From Lacrimispora amygdalina (GTDB lineage: Bacteria > Bacillota > Clostridia > Lachnospirales > Lachnospiraceae): a stretch of DNA of 64,000 nt. The first letter of the stretch is position 1; each line of letters starts with the position of its first letter. Where the stretch lies: positions 48,474 to 112,473 of the forward strand of contig NZ_OAOF01000018.1 of NCBI RefSeq assembly GCF_900205965.1, in the 5' to 3' direction. This document shows positions 54,626-63,035 of this stretch, in pieces. The notes below the pieces were generated by a model. The model ran no database searches. It had not been told where the DNA came from and worked only from the letters and a program-made list of their open reading frames with translations. The position numbers and the translations under genes are program-made.

Positions 54626-55672
54626 TTACTGTTTTACTACATAGGAGATAATTTCTTCCGGTTTCAGCTGATACCGGATACTCTCTATGAGTGTAATTAT
54701 TTTTTGAATTTCCTCCTCCTTAAAATAAAGATAGGAATTTAATGTTGCAATGGAATAAGGATTCTGACGGCTTGTGGAACGGTAAATCTTATCAAGAACT
54801 TCACTGGTAAGCTGCTCTAAATCAGGCTTCTCCCTGATGTCCATATCTGCCTTCTGTCCATAAAAGGTGGATTTTAAAACGGAGAAAAATTCATCCATGG
54901 TTCCTGCCTCAACCAGCTTCGTCGTCTGGTCTTTCTTTAAATGAAAATGAAAGGGAATAAGAAGCGCATAAATATCGGCGGATTTTAAATGATAATATTT
55001 AAGAGAGCGGTAAATCCACTGGATATTAAGTAAATCCAGCTTACTGCCGAAGCATTTAATTAAAAGTTCCTGTGACTTCCTGCTTAAGTATTTACTCATT
55101 ACTTTCCAGATTGATTTAAAATAGAGAAGATCTAAATGCATTTCATAATCAAATAAAGTAGTTTCCTCCCCTTCTTCCAGATGCGCCAGCAAATCATAAT
55201 AGATAGAGCCTTCCAGATTTGCTATAAATTCATGCACATTTGAGGATGAGGAAAGCTTCATAAGATCCAGTGTGGAGTGCTTGAAAAAAAAGTCCTTAAA
55301 TACAGAAAGATCGATATCCAGCCGGTTTCTTCCCATTGAGTTACGGAAACATTTTTTCAGGATATCGATTTCAAAGTGCATAAAATACAAGTCAAGGAAT
55401 TTTCGCTGTGTTAAGTTGGAAAAACGGTAAAGCTTCGCAAAATCCTGATACAGGGACAGGATAAGCCGCTGTTCAATAGCACCCCGGTGCAGTGTTTCGT
55501 CGTCCAGATCAGAAAACAGGCCCTCATAAGCTTTTAAATGTCTTAAATACTCCACTGCTTCGGAAACTGTTTCAAGAGCTGCCATATCCCGGAACTGGCT
55601 GTCTGTGATCAGATGGCTTTCCATCGCCCGTACCTTGGTTGTTAAACCGCTGTAGGATAACAGATTTCCCAT
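54626..55672 (-). CDS. ntpC: V-type ATPase subunit C (AC39/d type)
   Basis: The 348-residue all-helical protein caps the membrane rotor and couples it to the D/F shaft. It begins MGNLLSYSGLTTKVRAMES and contains YFMHFEIDILKKCFRN and NPYSIATLNSYLYFKEEEIQKI, both typical. It starts four bases after the H-subunit stop. Its position second in the operon, before I, differs from several well-known V/A operons. Confidence 0.92.
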   Translation of the reverse strand: MGNLLSYSGLTTKVRAMESHLITDSQFRDMAALETVSEAVEYLRHLKAYEGLFSDLDDETLHRGAIEQRLILSLYQDFAKLYRFSNLTQRKFLDLYFMHFEIDILKKCFRNSMGRNRLDIDLSVFKDFFFKHSTLDLMKLSSSSNVHEFIANLEGSIYYDLLAHLEEGEETTLFDYEMHLDLLYFKSIWKVMSKYLSRKSQELLIKCFGSKLDLLNIQWIYRSLKYYHLKSADIYALLIPFHFHLKKDQTTKLVEAGTMDEFFSVLKSTFYGQKADMDIREKPDLEQLTSEVLDKIYRSTSRQNPYSIATLNSYLYFKEEEIQKIITLIESIRYQLKPEEIISYVVKQ

Positions 55673-55676
55673 TGAA

Positions 55677-55988
55677 TCACTCCTTTATCATATTGTTAAA
55701 TAGTTCCTTGGCATATTGGGTATGATGGACTTCAAAGTTTTTCTCCATTGCCTCCAGTATTTTCTGCAATTCATCCTGCTGCTTTTTTAAACGCTGGTTC
55801 ATTTTGATTTCCATTTCTGCTTTCAGTTTTTCTATTTCTTTTTCAGTTTCATTTTCCAGCTGGGCATCAAATGCAGCAGTACGCTCTTCCATTTCTTTCG
55901 CTAACGCCTTTTTCTGTTCATTGGCATGTTCCATGATGGAAGTGGCAGCTGATTCGATCTCAGATATTTTTTCAATCACAGCATCCAT
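55677..55988 (-). CDS. V-type ATPase subunit H/G (peripheral stalk coiled coil)
   Basis: The 103-residue protein is almost entirely a charged heptad helix (MDAVIEKISEIESAATSIM, then KALAKEMEERTAAFDAQ). This fits the G/H stalk subunit that pairs with E. AAAGGAGGGC precedes the ATG. It is the first gene of the operon. Confidence 0.87.
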   Translation of the reverse strand: MDAVIEKISEIESAATSIMEHANEQKKALAKEMEERTAAFDAQLENETEKEIEKLKAEMEIKMNQRLKKQQDELQKILEAMEKNFEVHHTQYAKELFNNMIKE

Positions 55989-56160
55989 TTTTTGCCCTCC
56001 TTTTGTGAATAGTGAACGAAATAAAACGGTTCTAATTAATAATCATACTACAAATTAAAAAAATTTCCATAGGAATTTCGAAATAATCGGTTTAATGGCT
56101 TAAATTCAACATAAATATAAGGTATACCAATGAGACTTTGCTTATGCATTTTAAACATAA

Positions 56161-56202
56161 AAAGCGAAGATCAAAAGTTACATTCTTCTGATTCTTCGCT
56201 TT
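56161..56202 (-). terminator. Terminator after DUF4145/SH3 gene
   Basis: AAAGCGAAGA (56161-56170) pairs with TCTTCGCTTT (56193-56202). The minus-strand reading continues TTTTATG, just after the stop at 56209. Confidence 0.75.
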
Positions 56203-56208
56203 ATAATA

Positions 56209-57264
56209 TTATTGATTGGAAGCTGTTGTGCTATCTGTTCCGGCTTCAGATTCACTTAAACCCTCGGTTACAGTTAAGAATTCAGTTGCTACATAGGCCT
56301 GCTTGCCTTCAAACATAATAACTGTCCATTTGTCATCATAGGTATCCACATAATCCACAACGGTTCCTGACGCAAGGCTTCCGAGTTTCGTGCTGTCTGT
56401 GGCGGGTTTGGAGCGTACATTTAACTTGCTCTTGGTTGTATATACTTTTGGAGGCTCGGTTGCTGTCTCAGGAGGATCTGTTTCTGCTTCGGTTGTGGTA
56501 GTGGCAGCTTCTGTTGTGATCTCAGTTGAAATCTCTGTAGGAACTGTTTCATTCTTTTTATCTTTCCCAGGTATCAGCTTTACAATAATCAGTACGATTA
56601 CAAAAAGAACCAGAAATATAAGAAACGGTTTTAGTAATCCAGGTAACCCGATATTATTCTTCTTGCTGCGCCGCCTGCTTCTGCTGTGGGATGCTTGCCG
56701 TCTGTCGCTGCCTGGTCCTGAGTTCTGGGGAACTCTGTGAGCGGATCTTGAACCGGATCCCTGAGCGGGTCTGTGAGCAGGCCTTTGCGGTGTTCCTGTC
56801 CTTCTTGAATCATTCGCTGTTGCAGCAGCTCTTTGCGCAGAGGACCTTGAAGAAATAGGTGCGGCCTGCACGGAATGAGGTTTTTGAGACGCTCCCTGAT
56901 GGCGGCTTCTGTGAAATGCGTTTGTAAAGGCAGTGACTTCAGCTGAAAGCAGTTTACAGGCTTCAGAAGCGTCATAGGGGCTGTCGCTGCCTTCATGTAC
57001 TGCTTTGTTTCCGAGGACCCGGATCCGGTGATAGTGGTCTTTGACTGCCTGGGAAATAAATCGTCCTTCATATAACTGATCGATGCTGTCAGCCAGATCG
57101 GTTTCTACAATCAATGCTTTCTCGGCAAGAAAATGAATCATATATTCCAGAGTCTGACGGGCTTTGATCATGACCATATTGTACTGCATCTGGTTCATAA
57201 GCGTCTCGGTTTCCCTCAAACCCTGCTGGATTTTAGTCCAGAGACTGTTATCTGTAGTTCCCAT
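56209..57264 (-). CDS. Membrane protein with DUF4145-like and SH3 domains
   Basis: The 351-residue protein starts MGTTDNSLWTKIQQG after AAAGGAGGAAATAC. The N-terminal helical domain (about 1-118, with VMIKARQTLEYMIHF and YHRIRVLGNKAVHEG) matches the DUF4145/HEPN-like type. A long Arg/Ser/Pro-rich linker follows, then one helix (LLKPFLIFLVLFVIVLIIVK), a Thr/Glu-rich spacer and a C-terminal bacterial SH3 domain (SKLNVRSKPATDSTKLGSL). Topology places the helical domain inside and the SH3 domain outside. The role is unknown; it may link a cytoplasmic activity to the wall. Confidence 0.85.
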   Translation of the reverse strand: MGTTDNSLWTKIQQGLRETETLMNQMQYNMVMIKARQTLEYMIHFLAEKALIVETDLADSIDQLYEGRFISQAVKDHYHRIRVLGNKAVHEGSDSPYDASEACKLLSAEVTAFTNAFHRSRHQGASQKPHSVQAAPISSRSSAQRAAATANDSRRTGTPQRPAHRPAQGSGSRSAHRVPQNSGPGSDRRQASHSRSRRRSKKNNIGLPGLLKPFLIFLVLFVIVLIIVKLIPGKDKKNETVPTEISTEITTEAATTTTEAETDPPETATEPPKVYTTKSKLNVRSKPATDSTKLGSLASGTVVDYVDTYDDKWTVIMFEGKQAYVATEFLTVTEGLSESEAGTDSTTASNQ

Positions 57265-57463
57265 GTATTTCCTCCTTTGCAAAACGGATATATCCCAATA
57301 TACAGACATTATACTAGATTATAATAAGTTGCGCACCTGTTATTTTAATGATTTTGAATTTGTAAGAGAAAATTAAAGAATATGCAGATGAATATATAGT
57401 GATCATTAGAGAGTTAAGGAATTATGACAGCATAGAGAGGTTTTTGCTTATTATTCGCAGTGC

Positions 57464-57493
57464 TTGCACATTTTACGTACTATATGATACAAT
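57464..57493 (+). promoter_or_regulatory. Candidate trmB promoter
   Basis: TTGCAC (57464-57469) and TACAAT (57488-57493) have an 18-base spacer. It supports the downstream start of trmB. Confidence 0.6.
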
Positions 57494-57557
57494 CTATCTG
57501 CCATACGCCCATAAGGCTATGAATAAGAAAGATGAAATTAATTGGAGGAATAAAGAT

Positions 57558-58193
57558 ATGAGGCTACGTCACATCCCCGGCTCGGAAGAGGAAATCGCCA
57601 GGAGTCCTTATGTTATTCAGAATCCTTCCGGGGAAAAAGGATGCTGGAAGGAAGTTTTTGGAAATGATAATCCAATCGAAATAGAAATAGGTATGGGAAA
57701 AGGTCGTTTTATTATGGAACTGGCGGCACTTCATCCGGATATTAATTATGTTGGAATAGAGCGGTATCCCAGCGTTTTGCTTCGGGGATTACAAAAACGG
57801 GCTGATCTGGAACTTAATAATATTTATTTCATGTGTGTAGATGCCAAAAACCTGGCTGAAATTTATGCCCCGGGAGAAGTAGAAAAAATTTATCTTAATT
57901 TTTCCGATCCCTGGCCTAAGGACAGGCATGAAAAACGCAGGCTTACATCTGAAGACTTTCTTGCAGTATATAATCAGATATTAAAACCTGACGGAGTATT
58001 AGAATTTAAGACAGACAACAAAGGGCTGTTTGATTATTCATTGGAAGCTATTCCAAGAGCGGGCTGGAAGATCGTGAATTTCACTTATGATTTACATCAC
58101 TGCGAAATGGGAGATGGAAATGTAATGACGGAATATGAAGAGAAATTCTCGTCTAAAGGAAATCCAATCTATAAATTGATTGCCTGCCGCTGA
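57558..58193 (+). CDS. trmB: tRNA (guanine-N7-)-methyltransferase
   Basis: The 211-residue enzyme methylates G46 of tRNA using S-adenosylmethionine. The SAM motif IEIGMGKGRFIMELA (near 45), GIERYPSVLLRGLQK, and the signature FSDPWPKDRHEKRRL (near 118) are present. Near the C-terminus are EFKTDN and TEYEEKFSSKGNPIY. ATG at 57558 follows TTGGAGGAA; a frame opening at 57399 begins before the probable promoter. It is followed by a terminator. Confidence 0.95.
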   Translation: MRLRHIPGSEEEIARSPYVIQNPSGEKGCWKEVFGNDNPIEIEIGMGKGRFIMELAALHPDINYVGIERYPSVLLRGLQKRADLELNNIYFMCVDAKNLAEIYAPGEVEKIYLNFSDPWPKDRHEKRRLTSEDFLAVYNQILKPDGVLEFKTDNKGLFDYSLEAIPRAGWKIVNFTYDLHHCEMGDGNVMTEYEEKFSSKGNPIYKLIACR

Positions 58194-58207
58194 TCTATAA
58201 AAGCAAT

Positions 58208-58244
58208 AACCGGTCACCTTTTTATAACCAGGCGGCCGGTTTTG
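58208..58244 (+). terminator. trmB terminator
   Basis: AACCGGTC (58208-58215) pairs with GGCCGGTT (58234-58241), with additional inner pairs, followed by a short T-run. Confidence 0.72.
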
Positions 58245-58283
58245 CATATAATAAAACAAAAGGTTTGGCAGGTGAGTATTACC

Positions 58284-58436
58284 ATGGGTATGAAAGAAAA
58301 GGTAACTAACAAGCTTTTACAGGCCACAAGCGATAAAACGGAGCTAAATAAAAAAATGCTGACGTGGAATAAATCTTTTGTAGAAGTGAACAAAACACTG
58401 GGCGGAAATGTGAAGAAAAATACAAATAATAAATAA
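58284..58436 (+). CDS. Possible 50-residue hydrophilic protein
   Basis: The frame starts MGMKEKVTNKLLQATSDK after GGCAGGTGAG and ends KKNTNNK. It is Lys/Asn/Thr-rich, with a probable helix and no signal or membrane segment. It lies between the trmB terminator and the tRNA-Lys promoter. No family was recognised; a reasonable binding site is the main support. Confidence 0.45.
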   Translation: MGMKEKVTNKLLQATSDKTELNKKMLTWNKSFVEVNKTLGGNVKKNTNNK

Positions 58437-58472
58437 ATTCGAAAAAGTTGTAAATATTTTGTAAAAAAGGTG

Positions 58473-58501
58473 TTGACTTTTGTTGTATACGGTTATATAA
58501 T
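58473..58501 (+). promoter_or_regulatory. tRNA-Lys promoter
   Basis: TTGACT (58473-58478) and TATAAT (58496-58501) have a 17-base spacer, 46 bases before the tRNA. Confidence 0.87.
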
Positions 58502-58547
58502 TACACACGTGCTTGAGACAAGAGCATACCGAAAAAACGAAAGACAA

Positions 58548-58620
58548 GCGCCTTTAGCTCAGTTGGTAGAGCAGTAGACTCTTAATCTATTTGTCCGGGG
58601 TTCGAGCCCCCGAAGGCGCA
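58548..58620 (+). tRNA. tRNA-Lys (anticodon CTT)
   Basis: The acceptor stem GCGCCTT/AAGGCGC, D arm GCTC...GAGC, anticodon arm with loop CTCTTAA, and T arm with GGTTCGAGCCCC fold into a cloverleaf. The anticodon CTT reads AAG. The discriminator is A, and no CCA is encoded. Confidence 0.96.
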
Positions 58621-58624
58621 GTAA

Positions 58625-58675
58625 AAAAGTACTGATTTTGTAGACGGAGAGCTATGGGGTCGGTGCTTTTATTTT
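58625..58675 (+). terminator. tRNA-Lys terminator
   Basis: AAGTACTGA (58627-58635) pairs with TCGGTGCTT (58660-58668), including two G-U pairs, and flanking A/T runs extend it. TTTTATTTTG follows. Confidence 0.7.
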
Positions 58676-58730
58676 GCTTGGATTTATGCGGGTTTGCTGG
58701 TGTTTGATACGTTAAGATTAAATTGATGGG

Positions 58731-58763
58731 AAAGCGGATGTCGACTGGATGTCCGCTTTTTTT
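58731..58763 (+). terminator. Strong orphan terminator
   Basis: AAAGCGGA (58731-58738) pairs with TCCGCTTT (58752-58759), and the T-run continues to 58763. No gene ends just upstream except the tRNA, which already has a hairpin. Confidence 0.85.
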
Positions 58764-59123
58764 ATTTTTAGAAAAAAGGTGTCTTTGCAAATTCTTTGCA
58801 AATTTTTTTCTTTAGTATTGTGGAAGGCTTGAGAAGTTGTTTTTTTACTTCAATATAAATTTTATTTTATTTACATAATAAGATCTTCAACGGAAAACGC
58901 TTTGACTTCAGATTGGAGTTTCCATATTACGAGATGGAATGTGGCAACAATTTTTTATCTGATAAATATGGAATTTAAGATGATGATGTAGATGTTCTAA
59001 AATCCCATTATTATAGAAAGAATAGTCAAAAAAACGAGAATGACAGGGCGGGATTTGTATGATAAAATAAATATTATAAATCTATCAGGTTTAATTTAAG
59101 AGTGCCGGGGTTAAAATTATGTA

Positions 59124-59152
59124 TTGACTGAACTAAGAAATTTTTTGATATT
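59124..59152 (+). promoter_or_regulatory. Candidate hsdR promoter
   Basis: TTGACT (59124-59129) and GATATT (59147-59152) have a 17-base spacer; the -10 is imperfect. Confidence 0.5.
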
Positions 59153-59200
59153 AACTTCTGATAACTTTTTTTATCGGAAGCAAAAGAGGAGGTTTTGTTG

Positions 59201-61537
59201 ATGAGTACTGTTATTCCGAAGAGAGATATGAGTGAAGAAGACATTAAGCTCCAGTACATAACTCCTGCGGTAACATCGAAATGGGGCCGGGAAAAGATCA
59301 CGATGGAAACACAGATAACTGATGGAAAAATCAATCTTAAAGGTAATTTTGTGTTTCGCGAAAAACCAAAACGTGCAGATTATGTGTTGTATCTGAATGA
59401 AAATAATCCTATCGCCATCATTGAAGCTAAAGACAATACGCATAGTATTTCTTATGGCTTACAGCAGGCAATGACGTATGCGAAAATGCTTGATTTGCCG
59501 TTTGCATACAGTTCAAATGGTGATGGTTTTGCAGAGCATGATTTTCTTACAGGGCAGGAACGGCAGATTGCTCTTAATGAATTTCCTACGTCCGATGAAT
59601 TGATTGCACGTTTTAAAAAGTATGCTAATCATGGTAAGGGGTTAAACACAGCGGAAGAGACCTTGATCCATCAACCATATTACACAAGTCAAAACACTTA
59701 TCCGCCTCGTTATTATCAGCGCATTGCCGTTAATAGGACATTGGACGCAATTGCACGGGGGCAGGATAGAATATTGCTTGTTATGGCGACCGGAACAGGC
59801 AAAACCTATACTGCATTTCAAATCGTATATCGATTGCTGAAAAGCAATATGAAGCGGAAAGTCTTGTATCTGGCAGACAGGAATATTCTTGTAGACCAGT
59901 CTATTCAACAAGATTTTGCACCATTGAAAAAAACGATTCATAAAATCAATGTTGCCAAAGATGAGCGTAGTATAATTACTTCTCATGAGGTGTATTTCTC
60001 CTTGTATCAGCAGCTTGTGGGAGATGATAATACAGAACATTTCAGTGAACTTTTTACGTCTGATTTCTTTGATCTTATAATTGTGGATGAATGTCACCGA
60101 GGATCGGCAAAAGAGGAAAGTCGTTGGAGGCGAATCCTTACATACTTTTCATCGGCAACGCAGATTGGTATGACTGCTACTCCGAGGGAAACAAGGTATG
60201 TTTCCAATATCAATTATTTCCAAGATCCAATTTACACATATAGCCTGAAAGAAGGAATTGAAGACGGTTTTCTGGCACCCTTTAGGGTAATTAATATTAC
60301 TACGGATATTGGTGATGGTTGGCGTCCATATGATGGACAGCGAGATATTAATGGGAATTTGATTGAAGACCGGATTTACACTAACAATGATTATGATTAC
60401 AACATCATCATAGAAGACCGTACTCAGCAGGTTGCGCAGGAGATCACCAACTATTTAAAAAGTACAGACCGTATGTCAAAAACAATAGTATTCTGTGCTA
60501 CGGAAGAGCATGCAGAACGGATGCGGATTGCTCTTACTAATCTTAACAGTGATATGTGTCAGAAAAATGCAGACTATGTTGTACGGATTACCGGAAGTGA
60601 TATTTATGGAAAGAGTAAACTGGATTATTTTATTTCTGTTTCGTCCCAATATCCAGTGATTGCTACAACATCAAAGCTGCTATCTACTGGTGCGGATTGT
60701 AAGATGACAAAGCTGATTGTTTTGGATGAAATGATTAGTTCAATGACAGAGTTTAAGCAAATTATCGGTAGAGGTACACGAATTCGCGAAAAAGAAGGAA
60801 AGACACATTTTGCGGTAATGGATTTCCGTGGTGTAACAAGATTGTTTGCGGATCCTGATTGGGATGGTCCGATTGAAATAGATAATAATTATGGTATAAC
60901 AAAGGAAATACCGCCATCACACCCAGATCAACCAGATATTCCTGATGAACCATTGCCATATCGTATTGTACCTATTGTTAATGTAGATGGTTGTACAGTT
61001 AGAATTATTAATAAAACTGTTTCCGTTTATGATGTGAATGGTAAACTTCTTCGGCAGGAAAGCATTATTGATTATACTAAAACCAGTATACTTGGCACAT
61101 ATGCATCACTGGATAACTTTATTCGCCAGTGGACAGCAGAAGAAAAAAAGGAAACGATTGCAAATATGTTAAAAGAACGTGGGATTGACCTTGCCAATTT
61201 GAAAGAAGAGCAAGGGATGACAGAAGTGGATGATTTTGATTTTATCTGCCACGTGGCATTTGACCGGAAAGCATTGACCCGAAAGGAGAGGGCGAACAAT
61301 GTGAAAAAACGTGATTTTCTAAGCAAATATACTGGAGTAGCAAGAGAAGTGCTTGAAGCATTGTTGGATAAATATATGAATACTGGTGTTTATGAGATTG
61401 AGAAGACAGCTGTTCTCAAGCTTGATCCATTTGTTAAAATGGGTAAGCCATCTCGCATTGTCAGTCAGTTTGGCGGCGTGGAAGGATATATGAAAGCATT
61501 AAAAAAACTGGAAGAGGAACTTTATGAGGTAGGTTAG
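59201..61537 (+). CDS. hsdR: Type I restriction enzyme R subunit
   Basis: The 778-residue motor/nuclease subunit starts MSTVIPKRDMSEEDIKLQYI after GAGGAGG. The N-terminal nuclease domain shows RADYVLYLNENNPIAIIEAKD (PD-ExK type, near 70-90). Helicase motifs follow: VMATGTGKTYTAFQ (Walker A, near 200), VDECHRGS (DEAD-like) and GMTATP. Motif VI is probably in QIIGRGTRIREKEG. With HsdM and HsdS it cuts unmodified DNA after translocation. A short linker of four bases joins it to hsdM. Confidence 0.96.
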   Translation: MSTVIPKRDMSEEDIKLQYITPAVTSKWGREKITMETQITDGKINLKGNFVFREKPKRADYVLYLNENNPIAIIEAKDNTHSISYGLQQAMTYAKMLDLPFAYSSNGDGFAEHDFLTGQERQIALNEFPTSDELIARFKKYANHGKGLNTAEETLIHQPYYTSQNTYPPRYYQRIAVNRTLDAIARGQDRILLVMATGTGKTYTAFQIVYRLLKSNMKRKVLYLADRNILVDQSIQQDFAPLKKTIHKINVAKDERSIITSHEVYFSLYQQLVGDDNTEHFSELFTSDFFDLIIVDECHRGSAKEESRWRRILTYFSSATQIGMTATPRETRYVSNINYFQDPIYTYSLKEGIEDGFLAPFRVINITTDIGDGWRPYDGQRDINGNLIEDRIYTNNDYDYNIIIEDRTQQVAQEITNYLKSTDRMSKTIVFCATEEHAERMRIALTNLNSDMCQKNADYVVRITGSDIYGKSKLDYFISVSSQYPVIATTSKLLSTGADCKMTKLIVLDEMISSMTEFKQIIGRGTRIREKEGKTHFAVMDFRGVTRLFADPDWDGPIEIDNNYGITKEIPPSHPDQPDIPDEPLPYRIVPIVNVDGCTVRIINKTVSVYDVNGKLLRQESIIDYTKTSILGTYASLDNFIRQWTAEEKKETIANMLKERGIDLANLKEEQGMTEVDDFDFICHVAFDRKALTRKERANNVKKRDFLSKYTGVAREVLEALLDKYMNTGVYEIEKTAVLKLDPFVKMGKPSRIVSQFGGVEGYMKALKKLEEELYEVG

Positions 61538-61541
61538 AATA

Positions 61542-63035
61542 ATGAGCAGTTTATCAAATTTTATAAAACGATTACGTGATATTATGCGGAATGATGCTGG
61601 TATTAACGGTGATGCACAACGTATTGAGCAGATTGCATGGATGCTGTTTTTGAAGGTATATGATGCAAAGGAAGAAGATTGGAATATTGATGAAGATGGA
61701 AAGTATATCTCCATCATACCGGAAAATTGCCGCTGGCAGAATTGGGCAAAGGATGATCACTCTGGCAAAGCAATGACAGGGGATAGTTTGTTGGATTTTG
61801 TTGACAATACACTATTCCCTACATTAAAAAAGTTGGAAATAACGCCAGCTACTCCAATCAAAAAAATGATTGTTAAGACCACATTTGAGGATGCTAATAA
61901 CTATATGAAAGACGGCGTTCTTCTCCGTCAGGTTATTAATATTATTGATGAGATTGACCTGGGCGATTATGAAGAAAGTCATGCATTTGGAGAAATTTAT
62001 GAATCCATTCTCCGTGAATTACAAAGTGCCGGTTCCTCTGGTGAGTTTTATACTCCACGTGCTGTTACTGATTTCATGGCTAAAATGATAAAACCGCAGA
62101 TTGGTGAGACAATTGCAGACTTTGCCTGTGGGACGGGCGGTTTTCTTATCAGCTGGTTAAGAGAATTAGAGAAACAGATTGAGACTACAGGAGACCAGGA
62201 GGCTTATGATAAATCTATCTATGGCATTGAGAAAAAACAGTTTCCGTATATGCTTTGTATTACCAATATGCTTTTACATGGTATTGATGTTCCCCGTATT
62301 TATCATGATAATTCTTTATTAAAGGACATTCTGGATTATACAGAAACAGATAGATTTGACGTGGTGCTGATGAATCCTCCTTATGGAGGAAGTGAAAAAT
62401 CAGAAGTAAAAAATCACTTTCCTTCAGATTTGGCAAGCAGTGAAACAGCTGATTTATTTATGTCAGTTATTATATATCGTTTGAGGAAAAATGGCAGAGC
62501 TGCGGTAATTCTTCCGGATGGGTTTCTGTTTGGTACAGATAACGCCAAAATTGCAATAAAAAAGAAACTGTTTTCAGAATTTAACTTACATACTGTTATC
62601 CGCATGCCTCACAGTGTATTTGCTCCATATACATCCATCACAACCAATATTTTATTTTTTGATAATACGCACCCAACAGAAGAAACGTGGTACTATCGGT
62701 TAGATATGCCGGATGGATATAAGAATTTCTCAAAAACCAAACCTATGAAGCTGGAACATTTTACTCCGGTAATAGAGTGGTGGGATAATCGCCAGGAATT
62801 ATATGTTGATGGTTTTGATAAGGCAAAGAAATATACGGTAAAGGAGATTGTGGACAGAACTTATAATATTGATCTGTGTGGTTTTCCTCATGAGGAGGAG
62901 GAAATTTTACCACCCAAGGAACTAATTCAGCAGTATCAGGAGAAACGTGCAAGTCTAAATGCAGATATTGACCGTATTCTGGCACAGATTACAGATATAC
63001 TGGGGATTGATCTTACTGAGGAGGATGATAAATAA
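61542..63035 (+). CDS. hsdM: Type I restriction-modification DNA methyltransferase subunit
   Basis: The 497-residue N6-adenine methyltransferase has an N-terminal helical domain (SNFIKRLRDIMRNDAGI), GEFYTPRAVTDFMA, the SAM motif ADFACGTGGFLISW (near 200) and catalytic motif IV DVVLMNPPYGGSE (near 275). It methylates the site chosen by HsdS. It starts four bases after hsdR, and its TAA overlaps the hsdS ATG (TAATG), indicating coupled translation. Confidence 0.96.
   Translation: MSSLSNFIKRLRDIMRNDAGINGDAQRIEQIAWMLFLKVYDAKEEDWNIDEDGKYISIIPENCRWQNWAKDDHSGKAMTGDSLLDFVDNTLFPTLKKLEITPATPIKKMIVKTTFEDANNYMKDGVLLRQVINIIDEIDLGDYEESHAFGEIYESILRELQSAGSSGEFYTPRAVTDFMAKMIKPQIGETIADFACGTGGFLISWLRELEKQIETTGDQEAYDKSIYGIEKKQFPYMLCITNMLLHGIDVPRIYHDNSLLKDILDYTETDRFDVVLMNPPYGGSEKSEVKNHFPSDLASSETADLFMSVIIYRLRKNGRAAVILPDGFLFGTDNAKIAIKKKLFSEFNLHTVIRMPHSVFAPYTSITTNILFFDNTHPTEETWYYRLDMPDGYKNFSKTKPMKLEHFTPVIEWWDNRQELYVDGFDKAKKYTVKEIVDRTYNIDLCGFPHEEEEILPPKELIQQYQEKRASLNADIDRILAQITDILGIDLTEEDDK

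Larger units (their letters stand above)
58621..59200. other. 580-base gene-free stretch between tRNA-Lys and hsdR
   Basis: No supported gene was found. It holds the tRNA terminator, a second strong terminator at 58731-58763, an AT-rich stretch to about 59120, and the hsdR promoter and binding site. No copy of the tRNA 3' end or integrase remnant was seen. Confidence 0.7.

Noticed and set aside
57399..57557. Longer trmB frame starting at 57399
   Set aside because: A promoter candidate lies inside it at 57464-57493, and the family N-terminus begins at 57558.
58621..59200. Integrase remnant or attachment site next to tRNA-Lys
   Set aside because: No repeat of the tRNA 3' end and no recombinase-like translation were found in this stretch.
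59642..60097. Minus-strand 151-codon frame within hsdR
   Set aside because: It overlaps the helicase Walker A and DECH motifs of hsdR on the other strand and has no plausible start signal.
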